Source: Saturnia japonica (lineage: Eukaryota > Arthropoda > Insecta > Lepidoptera > Saturniidae). From it: a stretch of 64,000 bases of DNA. Numbering within the stretch: position 1 is the stretch's first letter; each line of letters starts with the position of its first letter. The DNA lies in NCBI GenBank assembly GCA_033032175.1, contig CM065313.1, positions 20,194,327 through 20,258,326 on the forward strand. The letters run 5' to 3'. The position numbers and the translations under genes were made by a program. Below are positions 1-25,899 of this stretch, piece after piece. The notes beneath the pieces were generated by a model. It was not told the origin of the DNA. It saw nothing but the letters and a program-made list of their open reading frames with translations, and ran no database searches.

Positions 1-1189
1 GAAATTTTTCTCTACTTGGAGCAGTCCGACTGGTGGAATACCCCTCCTCCACCCTGCAGAAGATAACCTATGTAGAATAACGTGTTTGTTACGGAAACTT
101 AAGTCCGGTTAAGTTTTTTTTTTGGAAGATTAACGGTTTAATTTTAAGTCGTTTATTTTAAAGTAAGTTTTTTACATTGACAACATTTCCTACACAGGCA
201 GAGAGCCAAAATAAAGAAGGAACTCGGAAGTGGTTTGACTTTATTTAACTTGCTTTTTCTATCAAAACATAACAACATATCTGATCATTTTCAATTTAAT
301 TAAATAACGTATGTTATAAGGAATTTTATGTCTAATTATTTTAAGAGAATTAAGTTGAATTTAAGTTATTTTGTGAAAAAAATTACTATCATAAGCAGAT
401 TGTTATATAGTACTCCAATTACGATTTATAAAAAGACGTATTATAGGTACTCTCACTAAAAGCAATTTGTACATGGTACAAATTTTGTTATCAGCATGTT
501 GAAACAAAAGAGATAAGAAAATCACAGCGTAAGGAGGAAACTCTGTTGTAAAAAAGGACAAAAGTTTCTTCTCGCTCACGCCGGTATCAAGTCGAAAGTG
601 AACTGAAGGCAATTGCCCACCATTCACGATTGCATTGTACTACACTGACTTTTCATTAACTGTCTACAGGGGTGATCCCGGGATTATGTAGACAAAACCG
701 AAACCTCGTGATTAGAAAAAATAATAAATGAATCCTCTAACCCCAATGTACTAACAAATTAACTGACTCAAAATTATTAATAACTTTAATAGGAAACCCG
801 GGCGCGCCTTTTATTATGAATTATTCGTGATGTGTGTAGACAGACGGCTCCGTTCGTAAAATACTGTATACACAAAACCTAATTAGATTAATAGGTACTT
901 TTCTGAGTAATTTATGGGTGAGCTTCACATTTCAATGTTGTAAAAGGGCGCAAATGCACGATGCATGATTTGAACAAATATTTCTACGAACATAGAATAC
1001 ACATATACATAGTATATATCTTATTATATTAAGTGAGCAATTCTTGTATATATATGTAATTGGTTTCTCGAAAATGGCTCCAACAATTTCGATGAAACTT
1101 TGCATTTAGATAATGTTTTACATTCCAAGTTTATCTAGATAGGTGTTTTTATTTTATTATTTATAAGACACCGAGCTCAGCTCAGTCAC

Positions 1190-1275
1190 CCAGATGTTTT
1201 TTGGGTGTTCCTTAGAAGATAGACGTACTCTCCCTGACTTTTTTGTAGGTCTTTTTAATGTCTATAATACATATA
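1190..1275 (-). repeat. Fragment of the 500-bp Helitron-like repeat, reversed
   Basis: This contains the reverse complement of the family signature seen in the 3' half of the full copies: a GGGTGTTCCTTAGAAGATAG core followed by the GACTTTTTTGTAGGTCTT stretch. It lies just upstream of a full-length copy in the opposite orientation. Bounds are approximate. Confidence 0.5.
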
Positions 1276-1296
1276 ACACAGGTGTGGTTAAATCCA

Positions 1297-1790
1297 TCTA
1301 TACAATAAATAAAATTGAAATGTGTTTGTAATGTCAAAATAATACCTTTTTACTAAATGCATATTAGCTATAACTAAAACCCCATTTTTATAAATGTTGT
1401 CTGTATGTCTGTTTGTTCCGGGTAATCTCCGAACGGTTGGACCGATTTTAACTGAACTATCACTGGTAGATAGCTGATTTTATAGGGAATAACTTAGGCT
1501 ACTTTTATTTTAGAAAAATAATTAGGGTACTGCACAAATAAAATAAAAAAACTGGTCATGGTGAATCAATATGGGCGCTTAAATAGGTTACGCTGAGTAA
1601 ACCACGAGGGATATAGCAAATTAATGTACTAAATAATTGTAGATATTAAAAAGACTTACAATACAAAAAAGTCCGCGAGAGTACATCTCTATCTTCTAAG
1701 GAGCATTTTTGTCTTTATAGCCGGGAGCGGAAGAGGAAGATTCGCGCGGGCATTTTGTATCCACCTGAGCGAAGCCGAGGGCATAGCTAG
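1297..1790 (+). mobile_element. Non-autonomous Helitron-like element, full-length copy
   Basis: The element begins TCTATACAATAAA directly after an A and ends GCATAGCTAG directly before a T. This is the A|TC...CTAG|T arrangement of Helitrons, which insert between A and T without a target duplication. A GC-rich stretch precedes the 3' CTAG. It has no coding capacity. Clear relatives in the window are 19792-20303, 57150-57649, 45435-45945 (reverse) and partial copies at 12310-12508 and 25900-26115. The family assignment rests on termini only. A SINE or LINE derivative with the same 3' motif is possible but fits the termini less well. Confidence 0.6.
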
Positions 1791-4700
1791 TATTTAATAA
1801 AAATTGCGTCCGAGGTTTTTGTTTGAGCTCTATCTAGCTCTTTTGATGTCAAGTATGATTAAATATAATCTAAAAGAAATAAAGAAATGGTATTTCATTC
1901 ATATTTAGTTCTTCTATAGCATTGGCTTGTCTCAAGCTTCGACCAAATTGAAATAAGTTTAAAAATTCAGATACGATTAAACGATTCGTATTATTTCATA
2001 CTAGCATAGCTTCTACCGTGTAGAACCCATAATTATAATCCCTGACTATGTAGTTGAAGATGAAAAATAAGGTCAATAACATAAAAATTAAGAAAGGGAA
2101 AACAATTTGATTTATCTCTAGTTAGTTGTGTACCCGATGTGATGACTCGTCTAGCAAAACAGCCGTTTTAATATATTTTGCAACACCCTTACAGAATTAA
2201 TTTTCACACGTTGTAAGGAACAAAAGGTGCCAAATTGCATGCTTGTAGACCCAACGGTCCATTCTGTGCGATGTATTTGAGTAACTCTTACAATTTTTGT
2301 ACAGTAAAACTATTTATTTTATTGTTCTTTATTACACATATTCGACATATTTTTTATTATTTCACCGTCTCTTTACATATAACCAAGTCATAGGGTGCTA
2401 GATTTAAATATTTATTTGGAGTTAAGTTAATATTGCATTTTTTATCTCTTACCTGTATTCGTGCCTTATGAAATAAAATAAAATAATATTTCACCACTAA
2501 AAAAGAATTAAAAATCAAATCAAAAGTTGCTTGATTATTTAAATAGGGGAACAAATTCATACACTTTTTCATATTATTTTCATACACAGTGGCTTACGTG
2601 GAAATTCCAAATGTGTTTCTAATAAATAATAGAATCGTGACTGCATAGTTTAAGATAGGCATATACCTACCGCCAAGCACAGAGTGGCACGGTCGCTGTT
2701 AAGCCGTTGAAAAGTTCATCAATCAATCGAAAACATCAAGCCGTGATAATAAAGCTAATATAGGATGAATTAGTTCAAAAATTTCTATACACATTAACAA
2801 CTGGTTGTCGATCTTGACAAAAGGCTATTCTACAAGAATCATAGAATCACAATGAACTCTATTGTATTCATTTTAACAATAAACTTATTTTTATTGTTTC
2901 TAATAATAATAGGTACAGTCATAATGTAGTCCATCCAAATCTGTAACAGTAACTTTAAAAAAAATATCCATGTATTATTTTAAAACAATCATAATATTTA
3001 AAAAAATTCATAACATTTAAATATTGATGGCTACTGAGAGGTCAAAATACAAAATTTAATTTTCGTTTCGTAATTTAGATAAACTAAAAATTATACTCTG
3101 ATAAACTAAATTATACTCTATTTTATTCCTTAGGATATGACTTTTGAAAAACTTTTTAATGAATTCCAAATGACCCTAAACTAAGACATTTTTGCGTGTA
3201 CTATTTTAAATTTTAACAATTTTGTAGATTTTGATTACTTTATTAATTAGCGAATTTGAATCCATACCGTTTTCTTGGTACAAAAGAATCGGACAGATTA
3301 TACTGATGAATAAAGTTTGGAAGGAAATATTACGGAAGAAAAAAAAATCTTAATCAAGATTCAACTGCATATTTATATTATATTTCAATCGCAAAGCGCT
3401 AAAAAGCAGCTAGGCTGAGGCTGATTTATTTCTCTTTGAAGGGTTACTATTGGGTATTATCAAACATTGGCATTATAAGTAGGCATTCCAATAATCCTAA
3501 TAATCATTTAATACCAATTGGATTGCTGATCTATTTACTGTTTAATACTTAAACAGTAATTACATCACTCTTGTTTAGTCCTGACATGTAAAACGATTTT
3601 CCTCAAAAGTAAATGCTCTTTAAACCAAAGAGCGCCGAGATATCAAATGAACTATTCTATGAATTGGATCTCACATTCGCTCTGACATGTATAATTCTCA
3701 GTAATTTATAAATGAACCAAGTCAAAACATCTCTGTATAAATTATTGTAACATGTTAGTTATAAAAACACATTTGTGTTGGCGCTAGCCGCGGTCGCTTA
3801 CGTTCACGCTTACTCAAACTGTGAACTTATGATTCATAAGTTTTATACACGCTGAAGGAATGTCCGTTTATTCTATTCATAATGTTAAAACAATGTTCTT
3901 TGTAGCTTGTAGAGATTTTAAAGCAAGTAGATCAATTTATTGGGACGATTTTTTGTTGTTTAGTTATTTCACGCTAAGCCTAAAGACATTGACGTTTGGT
4001 AATATACTTTTAAGTTAAAATAGGTGGTAGATCAAGCCGATGCTGTTGTATTCTGTCGCCATGCTATGGTTTCATCGCGAGCTTTCGAATACTTAGACAT
4101 ATGGCAGGTTCCGATTTCCAAGTATGTAAATATCCTCTATGTAGCTACATAAAATTCACAGCTAATGACTCATCCTTTAGGAGTGGACAAGTCACGAAGC
4201 CCTACAGTCAACACCCTCGGTAAATTTAATATTCATTTTGTTATTCGATACTGGGCGCACCCGTACACAGCATTATAAAAACCAAGCATTCGGATATAGT
4301 TTTCGAATTGAGTTATAGATAGATACCATAGTCTAGTCAAATTGAAATACGTTTATATAAAACGCTATAAGCAAATGTCTACCGTTATAATTGATGTAAC
4401 GAAGTAAAAAACGCCAATCACAATACAGTGTTCCGCCACCAAAATTGGTGCTAAACAAAACCGACTTTAACTTGCATACGCCGAAAGAGATAAGATATTT
4501 TGGTTCTCCTTTCCTGTTTCTTGATAATTATGATTAATTTAACACCTTTTTTTATTACTTAAATAGGTACTTTTATATTTTACATAATGAAGTGTTATAA
4601 AGAAATATAGGTAGGTAGGTATTGTATTCTTTTTTGTATAATTTTGTATAAAGCCAGTAACACTTTCGCTGTGGTAGGTATTTTTTATAAATGACGTATG

Positions 4701-5584
4701 TTAGATTGTACACTTTGCAAAGAGTTAAATTGTTTTGTTTTAATTTTAGGATTGTTTTCTGCGATATGATAGATAATGAATATTAGCGGAGACAAGGTAT
4801 TAGTATTTTTAAAATAAATAATAATAATAACTTTTTTTTAAACAAGCTTTTAACCAATATTTCAAAAATGTAATAGCTTGTAACGCACAAAAAGTTTATT
4901 TAGTTTAAATTCCACTGTATCACTTTTAATTTGTGCTACAAGCTTTTAAGAATATTGAAATATTGCTTGTTTTTAAAAAGTTGTTATTTTTTTTAGTAGT
5001 TTTCTCAGCAAACACTTTCATTTCATACCCATATCATGGGGATGCATAATTTATAACTGGTCCGCCATCTTTGGGAGTCCGACATATTGTATTTAAAATG
5101 TCGTCATTTATTGTCACCCAGATTAAACGTGTACCTATTCAAAATTTCAGCTCAATTGGTTAGCGATAGCTTTTTAATTCAATTGCAAGATTTGACCCAT
5201 ACTAAAAAAGCAAGTTAAATAATTTTTTTTAATTAAATCAAGAATTATCGAGTATTGTAGGTACCTTAGAACAACTATGATCGCTGTAGTTACTCCCAGT
5301 CCGATAACTGAATTTCAATTTATTTACCGATCCAATCGAAAAGGAAAATATTATTTAAATTTTAATTATAAATCGAAAGTCACCGTTGTAATTAAGGAAC
5401 AAATTATTAGCTAATTTAAAAATAAATTACATCTATTTGCTATGGATAGAAATCACACAATTTTTTGTTAAACTAGCTTATTGGAATTAATTATACAGTA
5501 GCTCGCATTCCCGTTAATAATTATTAATACGTCGTTTTATCGTCCACTACGTACACATAAGGTTGTCAATATCATATTAAAATA

Positions 5585-5780
5585 CTAGCGATGTGCCCGC
5601 TGCTTCGCACGCGTTTTTACTACGCACTAGTTATTTACATCCCGTAATTTGTCAATAATTGAGATAAAAACTAGGTATCCTATCTTTTAAGTTGGACTAA
5701 CTTATAGATAGTTACGAAATTTGATCATAATCGGTTCAGTAGTTTTGGCTCTCAACACCTGTTCGGGGTAAACGGAGCAG
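5585..5780 (-). mobile_element. Helitron-like 3' end, reverse orientation
   Basis: It opens with CTAG followed by GTGCCCGCTGCTTCGCACGCG, the reverse complement of the GC-rich 3' end typical of the CTAG-terminated elements in this window. The other end is unclear and runs towards the LINE fragment at 5809. Confidence 0.5.
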
Positions 5781-5808
5781 GCAACAACAGGGCGAATTCC
5801 AACATATC

Positions 5809-6132
5809 TGGGCGGGAGCCCCCCAGTACCAGCTACTTTCTTTTGACCGCTTTAGGCGAAGGGCGGCTCGAGTTATTGACGATCAAGCTCTTTCCGATCG
5901 GCTTGATCCATTAGCTCTGCGTAGAGATGTTGGTTCACTCTGCATCTTCTACCGCATTTATCATGGGGAGTGTTCCGAGGAATTGTTTGGATTGATCCCG
6001 GCTGCTGAATTTCACCATCGGACATCGCGTCAGAATCGTCCATCCACACCACCTTGATGTCCAGCGTTCCACAACAGTGCGTCTCTTAAGGCACTTTCTG
6101 CCTCGCACAACCACTCTGTGGAACCAGATAGA
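5809..6132 (+). pseudogene. LINE reverse-transcriptase C-terminal fragment
   Basis: The plus strand reads as the C-terminal region of a non-LTR retrotransposon polymerase. Visible motifs are WAGAPQYQLL, RRAARVIDD, ALRRDVGSLCIFYRIYHGE, CSEELFGLIPAAEFHHR, and then, after a one-base frameshift near 6050, HPHHLDV and PRTTTLWNQ. The first segment is open for more than 80 codons without a start codon. The pattern resembles CR1/Jockey-group elements common in moths. It is a 5'-truncated, frameshifted relic. The exact clade is uncertain. Confidence 0.75.
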
Positions 6133-7000
6133 CACAACCTTACGGCAATATTTACCATAAATGGCGACATATCAAATCTCAGCTTTTAAATATGTACAAT
6201 TATTAAATAGGTATTACAAAAGCCAACAAAGATTTACACGTATATTACAAGGTGATTAAATAGCCGGACTCAAACAAATAACTGTACTATATCATATTAT
6301 GTTTGTAGGTGTAAGTTGTTAACCAAAACAGTGATTAAGGTTTTACGGAGTACGGCTGCGGCCGTAACTTAACAATGCTGGCTGTGTGCGTTGTATCTTT
6401 GCTTTTTTTTTTCACTTATTTTGTGTTTCTTTTTTGTTTGTCGCCGGTATGGCAATGGAAATTAGTGTAGTTGAACGACCTCCCGTCGCACCGGGCCGCG
6501 GTATTACGTGTAATCATAGTTTGGCGTCTAGATTGTTGTCTGGACTAATTGTGTGTAGATTAGATGCGTAATCGATGCAGGCTTGCATACTGACGTGGCG
6601 ACGTCCTGTCTCTATCTCTATATAATGTACACATTATGTACTCGATGATTTTTTTTATTACTATTAAACGATGACTGGTTTTTACCAGCTTTATCCAATG
6701 TGGGTTTTGTAAAGGACCTGAACTTTTGTTAAAATATATCAGCAAAATTACCACAAATTTTGGCAATAGGGCTTTTGTGTGGTAGCCGGTAGGGTTTTTC
6801 CCAGCAACTGTTTCAAAGCCAAAAAGAGATTCTCGATAACTGAAGAAAATAGACACATACGAACTGAGAATAAATCCGAAAGTAAATAAAACCAATTGTT
6901 ATTACCGATTTTTAATATACCTACATGCTAAGGGTACATCTATTTGAATCGGAGCTATATCAATCATTGAGGTTTTTTATATTAGCTCGACACATTGACG

Positions 7001-7170
7001 ATAGGTACTGTTCCTGATGGTAAGGACAGCGCAATCCAAACACAACGGTGACCACCGAGAGATCTAAATCTATCACTTCTCTTCACGATACGCTTAGAGG
7101 ACCCGATGTAGTAAGAAGGATAGAAGATATTCGCCGGGAGATAGTTCCACACACGACAAAGTTAAAACAT
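7001..7170 (-). mobile_element. LINE 3' end relic (polymerase C-terminus plus 3' UTR)
   Basis: Read on the minus strand it gives VWNYLPANIF and a degenerate YIGSSKRIVKR, followed by a 3' UTR motif that on the plus strand reads CTGATGGTAAGGACAG and then CAATCCAAACACAACGGTGA. The same pair recurs at 28990-29190 (minus) and 21168-21350 (plus), which identifies it as the tail of one LINE family. The ATG-GTAAGG inside it is therefore not the missing tubulin start exon. Confidence 0.65.
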
Positions 7171-8190
7171 AGAAATCTTTTTAGTTCGTGTCGAAATGGA
7201 GGTTACCGTAAAACGTTCAACTGCTAAATCATGCTCGTATAAACCATCATTAAAACGGTCATCATTGTTACTGGGTGGTTACCACCCATTAAACAATGAA
7301 TACCATCAATTTTCGAAACAATTTTAAAACTTAATTATAGGCAAAATAGTAGGGGTTAATACTTACAAGGGATTTCCATACTCGGCACACGGCTTTCGTA
7401 CTAAATGGTTTCGATGTCCGCTTAGCAGACGATTCTAATTTGTTCATATCATTTGTCTAGTATGAACTGTGGATTCAATAGAGGCAAACTAATTGGGTGA
7501 AACAAGCTAAATTACTAAAAAGGACACAAAAACACTTGAATAAAAAAAGATCTACAAAACTGCCCATAGCATAGGCTTTAAACGAACCATATGCTTGGTT
7601 GCCACTTTACTTGTGTATAAGAAAAAAACATGACTTTTTTAATTCACTTTATTACTAATGTGGTGTTCCGTATTTTAATATATTTAACTGTAAAGCTTTG
7701 TCAGTGGTTTCCCTTTTGTTATAGTTGACTTATGTCCCATTATATGTTTTTATCTCACATTAAGAATGACGGATTTGCATACAAACTTTCATCCACTTTT
7801 CACCAACTTGGAGGTTGAATTTCCAAAAATCCTTCCTTAGTGCTCACATACAGTGTAAAAAAAACCGCATACAGTCCAAGCCGCTGTAATTTAAACTGTA
7901 CGTTGTTATGTCAGCCAGTCAGTTAAATACGTTTATCTTCTACTTATAAATAAAAACCTATGTTTGAATGTTCCCTGTGGACTCCAAAATGAAAAAGCAA
8001 CGCGTGACCGAGTTTGTTATTAAGATATGATGACGTAATTCATACAATATAATCTAATTACACAACAAATAAGCAAATATAAAGTGATTATGAACACAAT
8101 ACACTTTTATAATAAGTCCTCTAGGTTATTGTCGCAGTTATTATAATAATTCAAAAGCCGCTCCCACTCATGCATGCGTGCGTCCACGGC

Positions 8191-8235
8191 ATAAAAGCTC
8201 CCTTCCAGGCGGGATAGCGTGTGTAACTTCCTCCC
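8191..8235 (+). promoter_or_regulatory. Possible TATA-type promoter sequence
   Basis: CATAAAAG near 8191 is followed about 30 bp later by a locally GC-richer stretch (CAGGCGGGATAGCGTG). It lies 850 bp upstream of tubulin exon 2 and would be a plausible core promoter, but no exon with ATG and a GT donor follows it. Weak call. Confidence 0.15.
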
Positions 8236-8374
8236 CCATTCAACATGAAAATAAACATGATAATATGCTTTTGTGTTTACGTGAAAAAACTAGACTAAAC
8301 TGTAATATATAAATACATATACATAAATACATATTTCAAATACCTATTTTAAAGATTTATAACTGACTTTAAAA

Positions 8375-8640
8375 AATGAGCAGGTTCACAATTCGACTGT
8401 ATATTTTTTAATGGATGTTCAGGCTTAACTTCGTTGTTTACGAAACGATTTAGAGAGTTATTTTTTAAAGTTTCCATTTTAATTTAACTGGCATTGAACT
8501 TTCGACTTCCAAGAACACCAAGGAACTCCTTAAACCCCTTGAAATTGGTTTTCTTTTTACCCAACGGGAGGGTTATATTTTTCGAGCGTATATGAATGTA
8601 TGTCTACTTCTTTGGCACGTTGTGTAGCCTAATCAGTTTG
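8375..8640 (+). repeat. Dispersed repeat, family with 54355-54570
   Basis: It shares an ordered set of blocks with 54355-54570 (same orientation) and with 21740-21905 and 29240-29400 (opposite orientation): CAATTCGACTGTAT, CTTCGTTGTTTACGAA, CGATTTAGA, TTTTAATTTAACTGGCATTG and GAAATTGGTTTTCTTTTT. The tail (GGGTTATATTTTTCGAGCG) recurs at 40438-40550 and reversed at 30065-30110. No coding potential is visible. It is an unclassified interspersed element. Confidence 0.55.
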
Positions 8641-8974
8641 ATGGATTTTAGCGAACTAGGTGTTGTTAGATTCGTGATTATTAGAGGATATGAGTGTGCG
8701 GGGAGTGAGTGCAGAGATGACGAGTGACAGACTGGAATGGGAGAAGACGAGCTGTGTCGACCCGCGACCCCCCCTATTGTGGGATAAGGGCAGAAAGAAG
8801 AAGGTGTCGTTATATTCTTCTTAATTGTGGTTGTTACATATGCTGTATACCTAATATTGAAGTAGGATGTCTGGGAATGAAGTTAAAAGCAAAAAAAAAA
8901 TTGCAATCGGGTTTTTGCAAAACAACTACAATAAATGTTTAATGAACACTATGTTATTCAGAAAATATATATAA

Positions 8975-22314
<13,340 letters not shown>

Positions 22315-22512
22315 TGGGGGAAATCAATAATCTATATAAAGCCAGCCTATATTCGTCAAACAAATTTTCATTTCATTTACAATATTTTATCGATTTTACA
22401 GAGATGAACTTTGTCGACTTTTAACAAAGACGTTTTTTTTACCTGTCAATTGTGACAAAAATATATACTTATGATCGCAAAAGTATACAGTAAATAATTC
22501 ACATGAAACTAA

Positions 22513-22665
22513 AGATGGAGATAATCGACTACTTTTGGCTTCGTAGAGCGTCGTCTCTTTCACTCAGTACATTATATAACGTTTTGTCGCTTTCGAGCAC
22601 TATTAAGTGCTCCGTGCGATAGAGACGACGCTCTACGAAACCGAAAGTAACCGTTTAGCTCCATA
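22513..22665. repeat. 150-bp imperfect hairpin in the tubulin 3' UTR
   Basis: The stem has an uninterrupted 18-bp core (TCGTAGAGCGTCGTCTCT at 22541-22558 pairs with 22621-22638) extending outwards to TGGAG/CTCCA and inwards with wobble and bulges, leaving a short loop near 22585. It lies between the stop codon and the first AATAAA, so the tubulin mRNA should carry it. It could be a small foldback MITE or an RNA structure. No second copy was seen in this window. Confidence 0.75.
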
Positions 22666-22776
22666 TGCATTATTTACAGCAGGTAACTGTACACATAAGA
22701 TCAGATAGTTTCTTCATGGATGTAGGCTTGCTTCTATAATAATCTGTACCAATCGTATAGGTATAATTATTTTATC

Positions 22777-22782
22777 AATAAA
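22777..22782 (+). terminator. Alpha-tubulin polyadenylation signal, proximal
   Basis: AATAAA 463 bp after the stop codon, downstream of the hairpin. Position and strand fit. Use is inferred. Confidence 0.4.
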
Positions 22783-23172
22783 TATAAATACACTTTAATC
22801 GATACAATATATGGATAACTCGACATTCAATCGATTACATTTTCTTACATTTCTTAAAATACTTTTTTACATTAACTAATAAAATTAGATTGTAAGAGAA
22901 ATCGAGCTTTCGAGAATGTTTGGATACAGTACAAACTATTCATAAAACGTTTTCGATATTGAAATGGACGTCTGGGTCATTTGATTTGCATTTATTAAAT
23001 AATAATAATAATAAACGTGATAATAATCGTCCGAATTGGATTTTAAAGTAGACTAAAATATGATATGTTTTTTTAATGTATAAGCTAACTTATTGAGAAA
23101 ATAAATTTTATTCAATTTTTTTTTTGCTTCTGAGAAGATTGTGTGATTGCGGATTATTGGTTTTTAATGCAC

Positions 23173-23178
23173 AATAAA
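23173..23178 (+). terminator. Alpha-tubulin polyadenylation signal, distal
   Basis: AATAAA followed after about 25 bp by a T-rich tract (TGTTTTATTTTATTTTATTT), the better signal context of the two. Another AATAAA lies near 23101. Confidence 0.4.
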
Positions 23179-23872
23179 CATTTTTCACGTAATTAATAAT
23201 TGTTTTATTTTATTTTATTTAGTAATCTACTATAGAGACTTCAACTCATTTTAGCGCGCGGTCCTATGTGTGCGTGAGCTAATAAACATGCAGTTTTTCT
23301 TTGTATGACTGTGACGTCCGTGACTCGTCTTTTGTACAGTCAGTAATAAAAATATGAAAAATTAGCTATTAATTCAAAATAGTTTCAAGAAAAAAGACTG
23401 CATTTATTCTTAAGCTAACAATTTTCGGATCAACCTACGTATGTTCAATAAACATGCATTTACCTAATCGAGCTGTTGTTTATTTTAATTTTGAACAAAT
23501 AACATGTAAATATTTTCGACATAATATAAGTAAAATAAGTAATAGAATTCGCTTGTGTACTTGACTGTACCCGTTGACACGCACACGTAGTCCACATAGG
23601 ACAGTGCGCACAAATGGATTGGACTGTCGTATAACACTCTTTTTTTTTTATACAGACAAGATTTGACTGTAAGATATTGACAAGGTTTGAGCCTCAACAA
23701 TTAAATTAGTCCAACGACATAGCGCATATTTATACGCTCAATATATCGATACATCATACCACGCTGCAGCATTTCCTAGAAATATATTTTGAGACACCAT
23801 AGACAATGTCTTATAATTGTTTCTTAAAAATAGTAACACATATTTTCTCAACCAGTATGTATCATATAAATA

Positions 23873-24266
23873 ATAGATCGGGGAAAAAGTTTTTTCGCAT
23901 TTTTATATAAAAACTCAAGTCATTTTTTTCAAAGTTTATTTACATTATATATGTGCCGTTTTGTTCGATGACTTTCTGCCATTTTGTAGGTAGAGACATG
24001 ACCCCGTTGCTGTAGAAACTTTGGGACTTCTGATCAAAAAAACGCGACAAATAGTTTTGGCACTCCTTTCTTGATCTTACAGAACCTAAAGAATTCTCAA
24101 GAGACCGAAACAGGTTAAAATCTGATGGTGCAAGGTCAGGGCTATATGGTGGATGGGCTTTTTAATGTCACCAAAACCAGCCAGATACAAATAGTACAGC
24201 CAAAGAAATTTTATAACAAGTTTATACCTACGTTATGCGAAAACACTTTTTCCCCGACCCAATATA
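23873..24266 (-). mobile_element. Internally deleted mariner element
   Basis: Matching inverted ends: GATCGGGGAAAAAGTTTTTTCG on the left, written in two parts as GATCGGGGAAAAAG and TTTTTTCGCAT, and on the right TTATGCGAAAACACTT then TTTCCCCGACCC. Between them the minus strand encodes the C-terminal part of a mariner transposase (next entry). Typical mariner elements are about 1.3 kb, so two thirds have been lost. A TA target duplication is plausible but not certain. Confidence 0.8.
23940..24160 (-). pseudogene. Mariner transposase C-terminal remnant
   Basis: On the minus strand the motif HPPYSPDLAPSDF, which carries the last catalytic Asp of the mariner DD34D triad, is followed by an open frame to the family-typical end LPTKWQKVIEQNGTYIM and a TAA at 23940-23942. 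A stop lies just upstream of the motif, where the rest of the transposase is missing. The remaining frame of about 70 residues is unbroken, so the deletion, not slow decay, destroyed it. Confidence 0.8.
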
Positions 24267-24725
24267 ATACTGGAGTATTTGCGTCAAGTGCCAAGGGTTT
24301 GGGGAGCGGAGAGCAACTACGCCCTTGTCCGTACCTGGTTACGCCCTCGCAGCCACACCGACTGTTTCAAATTAAACCATTTATATCATCCATGAAAATT
24401 AATCTTCAATACTTTACTTAATCAAAAATCCTTTTTATGCACTAATATTAAAATAATATAAACTATTGTATAAAACTTTACAAGTTTCAAAAGGTAAAGT
24501 CAGTCGTTTAGTACATAGAAAATAACCATTCACAAAATCTATAATAAACTAGCTTTTACCCCACTTCGTTTCCGTTGTCTTCATAATGAAACGACTCGCG
24601 CGCCATCTGTTTGTGAACTGGTTGTACTAATGCCTTTACATGCATGCGCACAACACACCAAAGGATGAACATAGGACAAAAAAGAACAAACAGATACATG
24701 GCGCGTATGCTAGCTCACTCTAGAC

Positions 24726-25460
24726 TAGAGATGAAACGGATAGTCGTTTGGCCGGATACCGGATATTTGGCAAGCTTCGAGGCCTAGTATCCAGCTGCCG
24801 GGTTTCGGCCCTTCTACGCGTTACACGTTGTCGCGAGTTTGATTTCAGTGAAGGAGATTGATAAGATTCAGGCCTCTTCGGGTGACATCGCGCTTGAGCG
24901 GTTTGTATAAGTCACAGTGTGACAAATGTGGTCTTTTACTTTTTAGTAGATTTAGGGCAATTTCATTGAAATTCTAATAGGTCAAAATGCTTAAGTAGAA
25001 TTTGATATAGGTGGAATTACATTAATAATACAATGACAATACTGTTATAGTCAACCTTCGGGTTTGGGATTAGTAAACTGTGGTTGATTGAATGTATATT
25101 ATAAAGCAAAATAGATCCTATGATCAGAGATGTAAACTCTAATGTACTCGAATTGTTATTTCAGTTATTAAAAAGACCTTTCAGTAAAATTTGGAGTACC
25201 AATAAAATTATTATTAACAATACCTAATAATATTTTTGACAAATGATTATTGTCAGTAATAAAGTTTAGTATCTTTAATTATAAATAATTTGTGTATTAA
25301 GCTACAGTGGCATGTTTTATCTTGTGTTAATGAGAAATATTCTTTTTCATAATCAGTATCCGGCCATATAGTGGGTTACTGTCCGGTATCCAGCCGGATA
25401 GTAAAATTTGTCCGGACACGCCGGATAACCAATAGTTGCCGGATATCCGGTTCATCTCTA
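24726..25460. mobile_element. Non-autonomous hAT-like element with 8-bp target duplication
   Basis: The ends are TAGAGATGAAACGGAT and its inverted partner ATCCGGTTCATCTCTA, with many internal CCGGATA motifs in both orientations clustered near both ends. It is flanked by CTCTAGAC (24718-24725) and CTCTAAAC (25461-25468), an 8-bp direct repeat with one mismatch, the length made by hAT transposases. Size is 735 bp with no transposase frame. Confidence 0.8.
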
Positions 25461-25899
25461 CTCTAAACATATATACACATTAAAATGCAATCCTCGCAAT
25501 AAATATATAATACAAAGTCGAATTTGCGTAAGTTGCAACATAACCGAATAACTTCAAAACTAATATTTATATCACCCAATGAAAATAGAGTCGTCCCAAT
25601 AAAATTATATTCGTCTAAAACATCGATACTTTACAAACACTTATAAAACTTAATAATTATATCTTTTACAAAATTGTATATAAAATGTAAACAGATATTA
25701 AAAATGATCTACAAATATATTTCGTAATTGAAAATTCAGAGATAAAATTAGCACCCACGAAGCGAAGTCTGCGTAAATATATGCAGTTATTGATATTATC
25801 GAAATGTATCTTAAAGACTGTTATCAACAGGCGAGAATAAATGGATCGTATAGTAATATAGTTTAATCATAGGACAAGAGAAATTTCGTAAAATGACCT

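Noticed and set aside
7010..7025. ATG|GTAAGG as the missing first exon of alpha-tubulin
   Set aside because: It lies in the 3' UTR of a LINE relic; the same CTGATGGTAAG motif recurs at 28998-29015 and, reversed, at 21335-21350 and 55690-55705.
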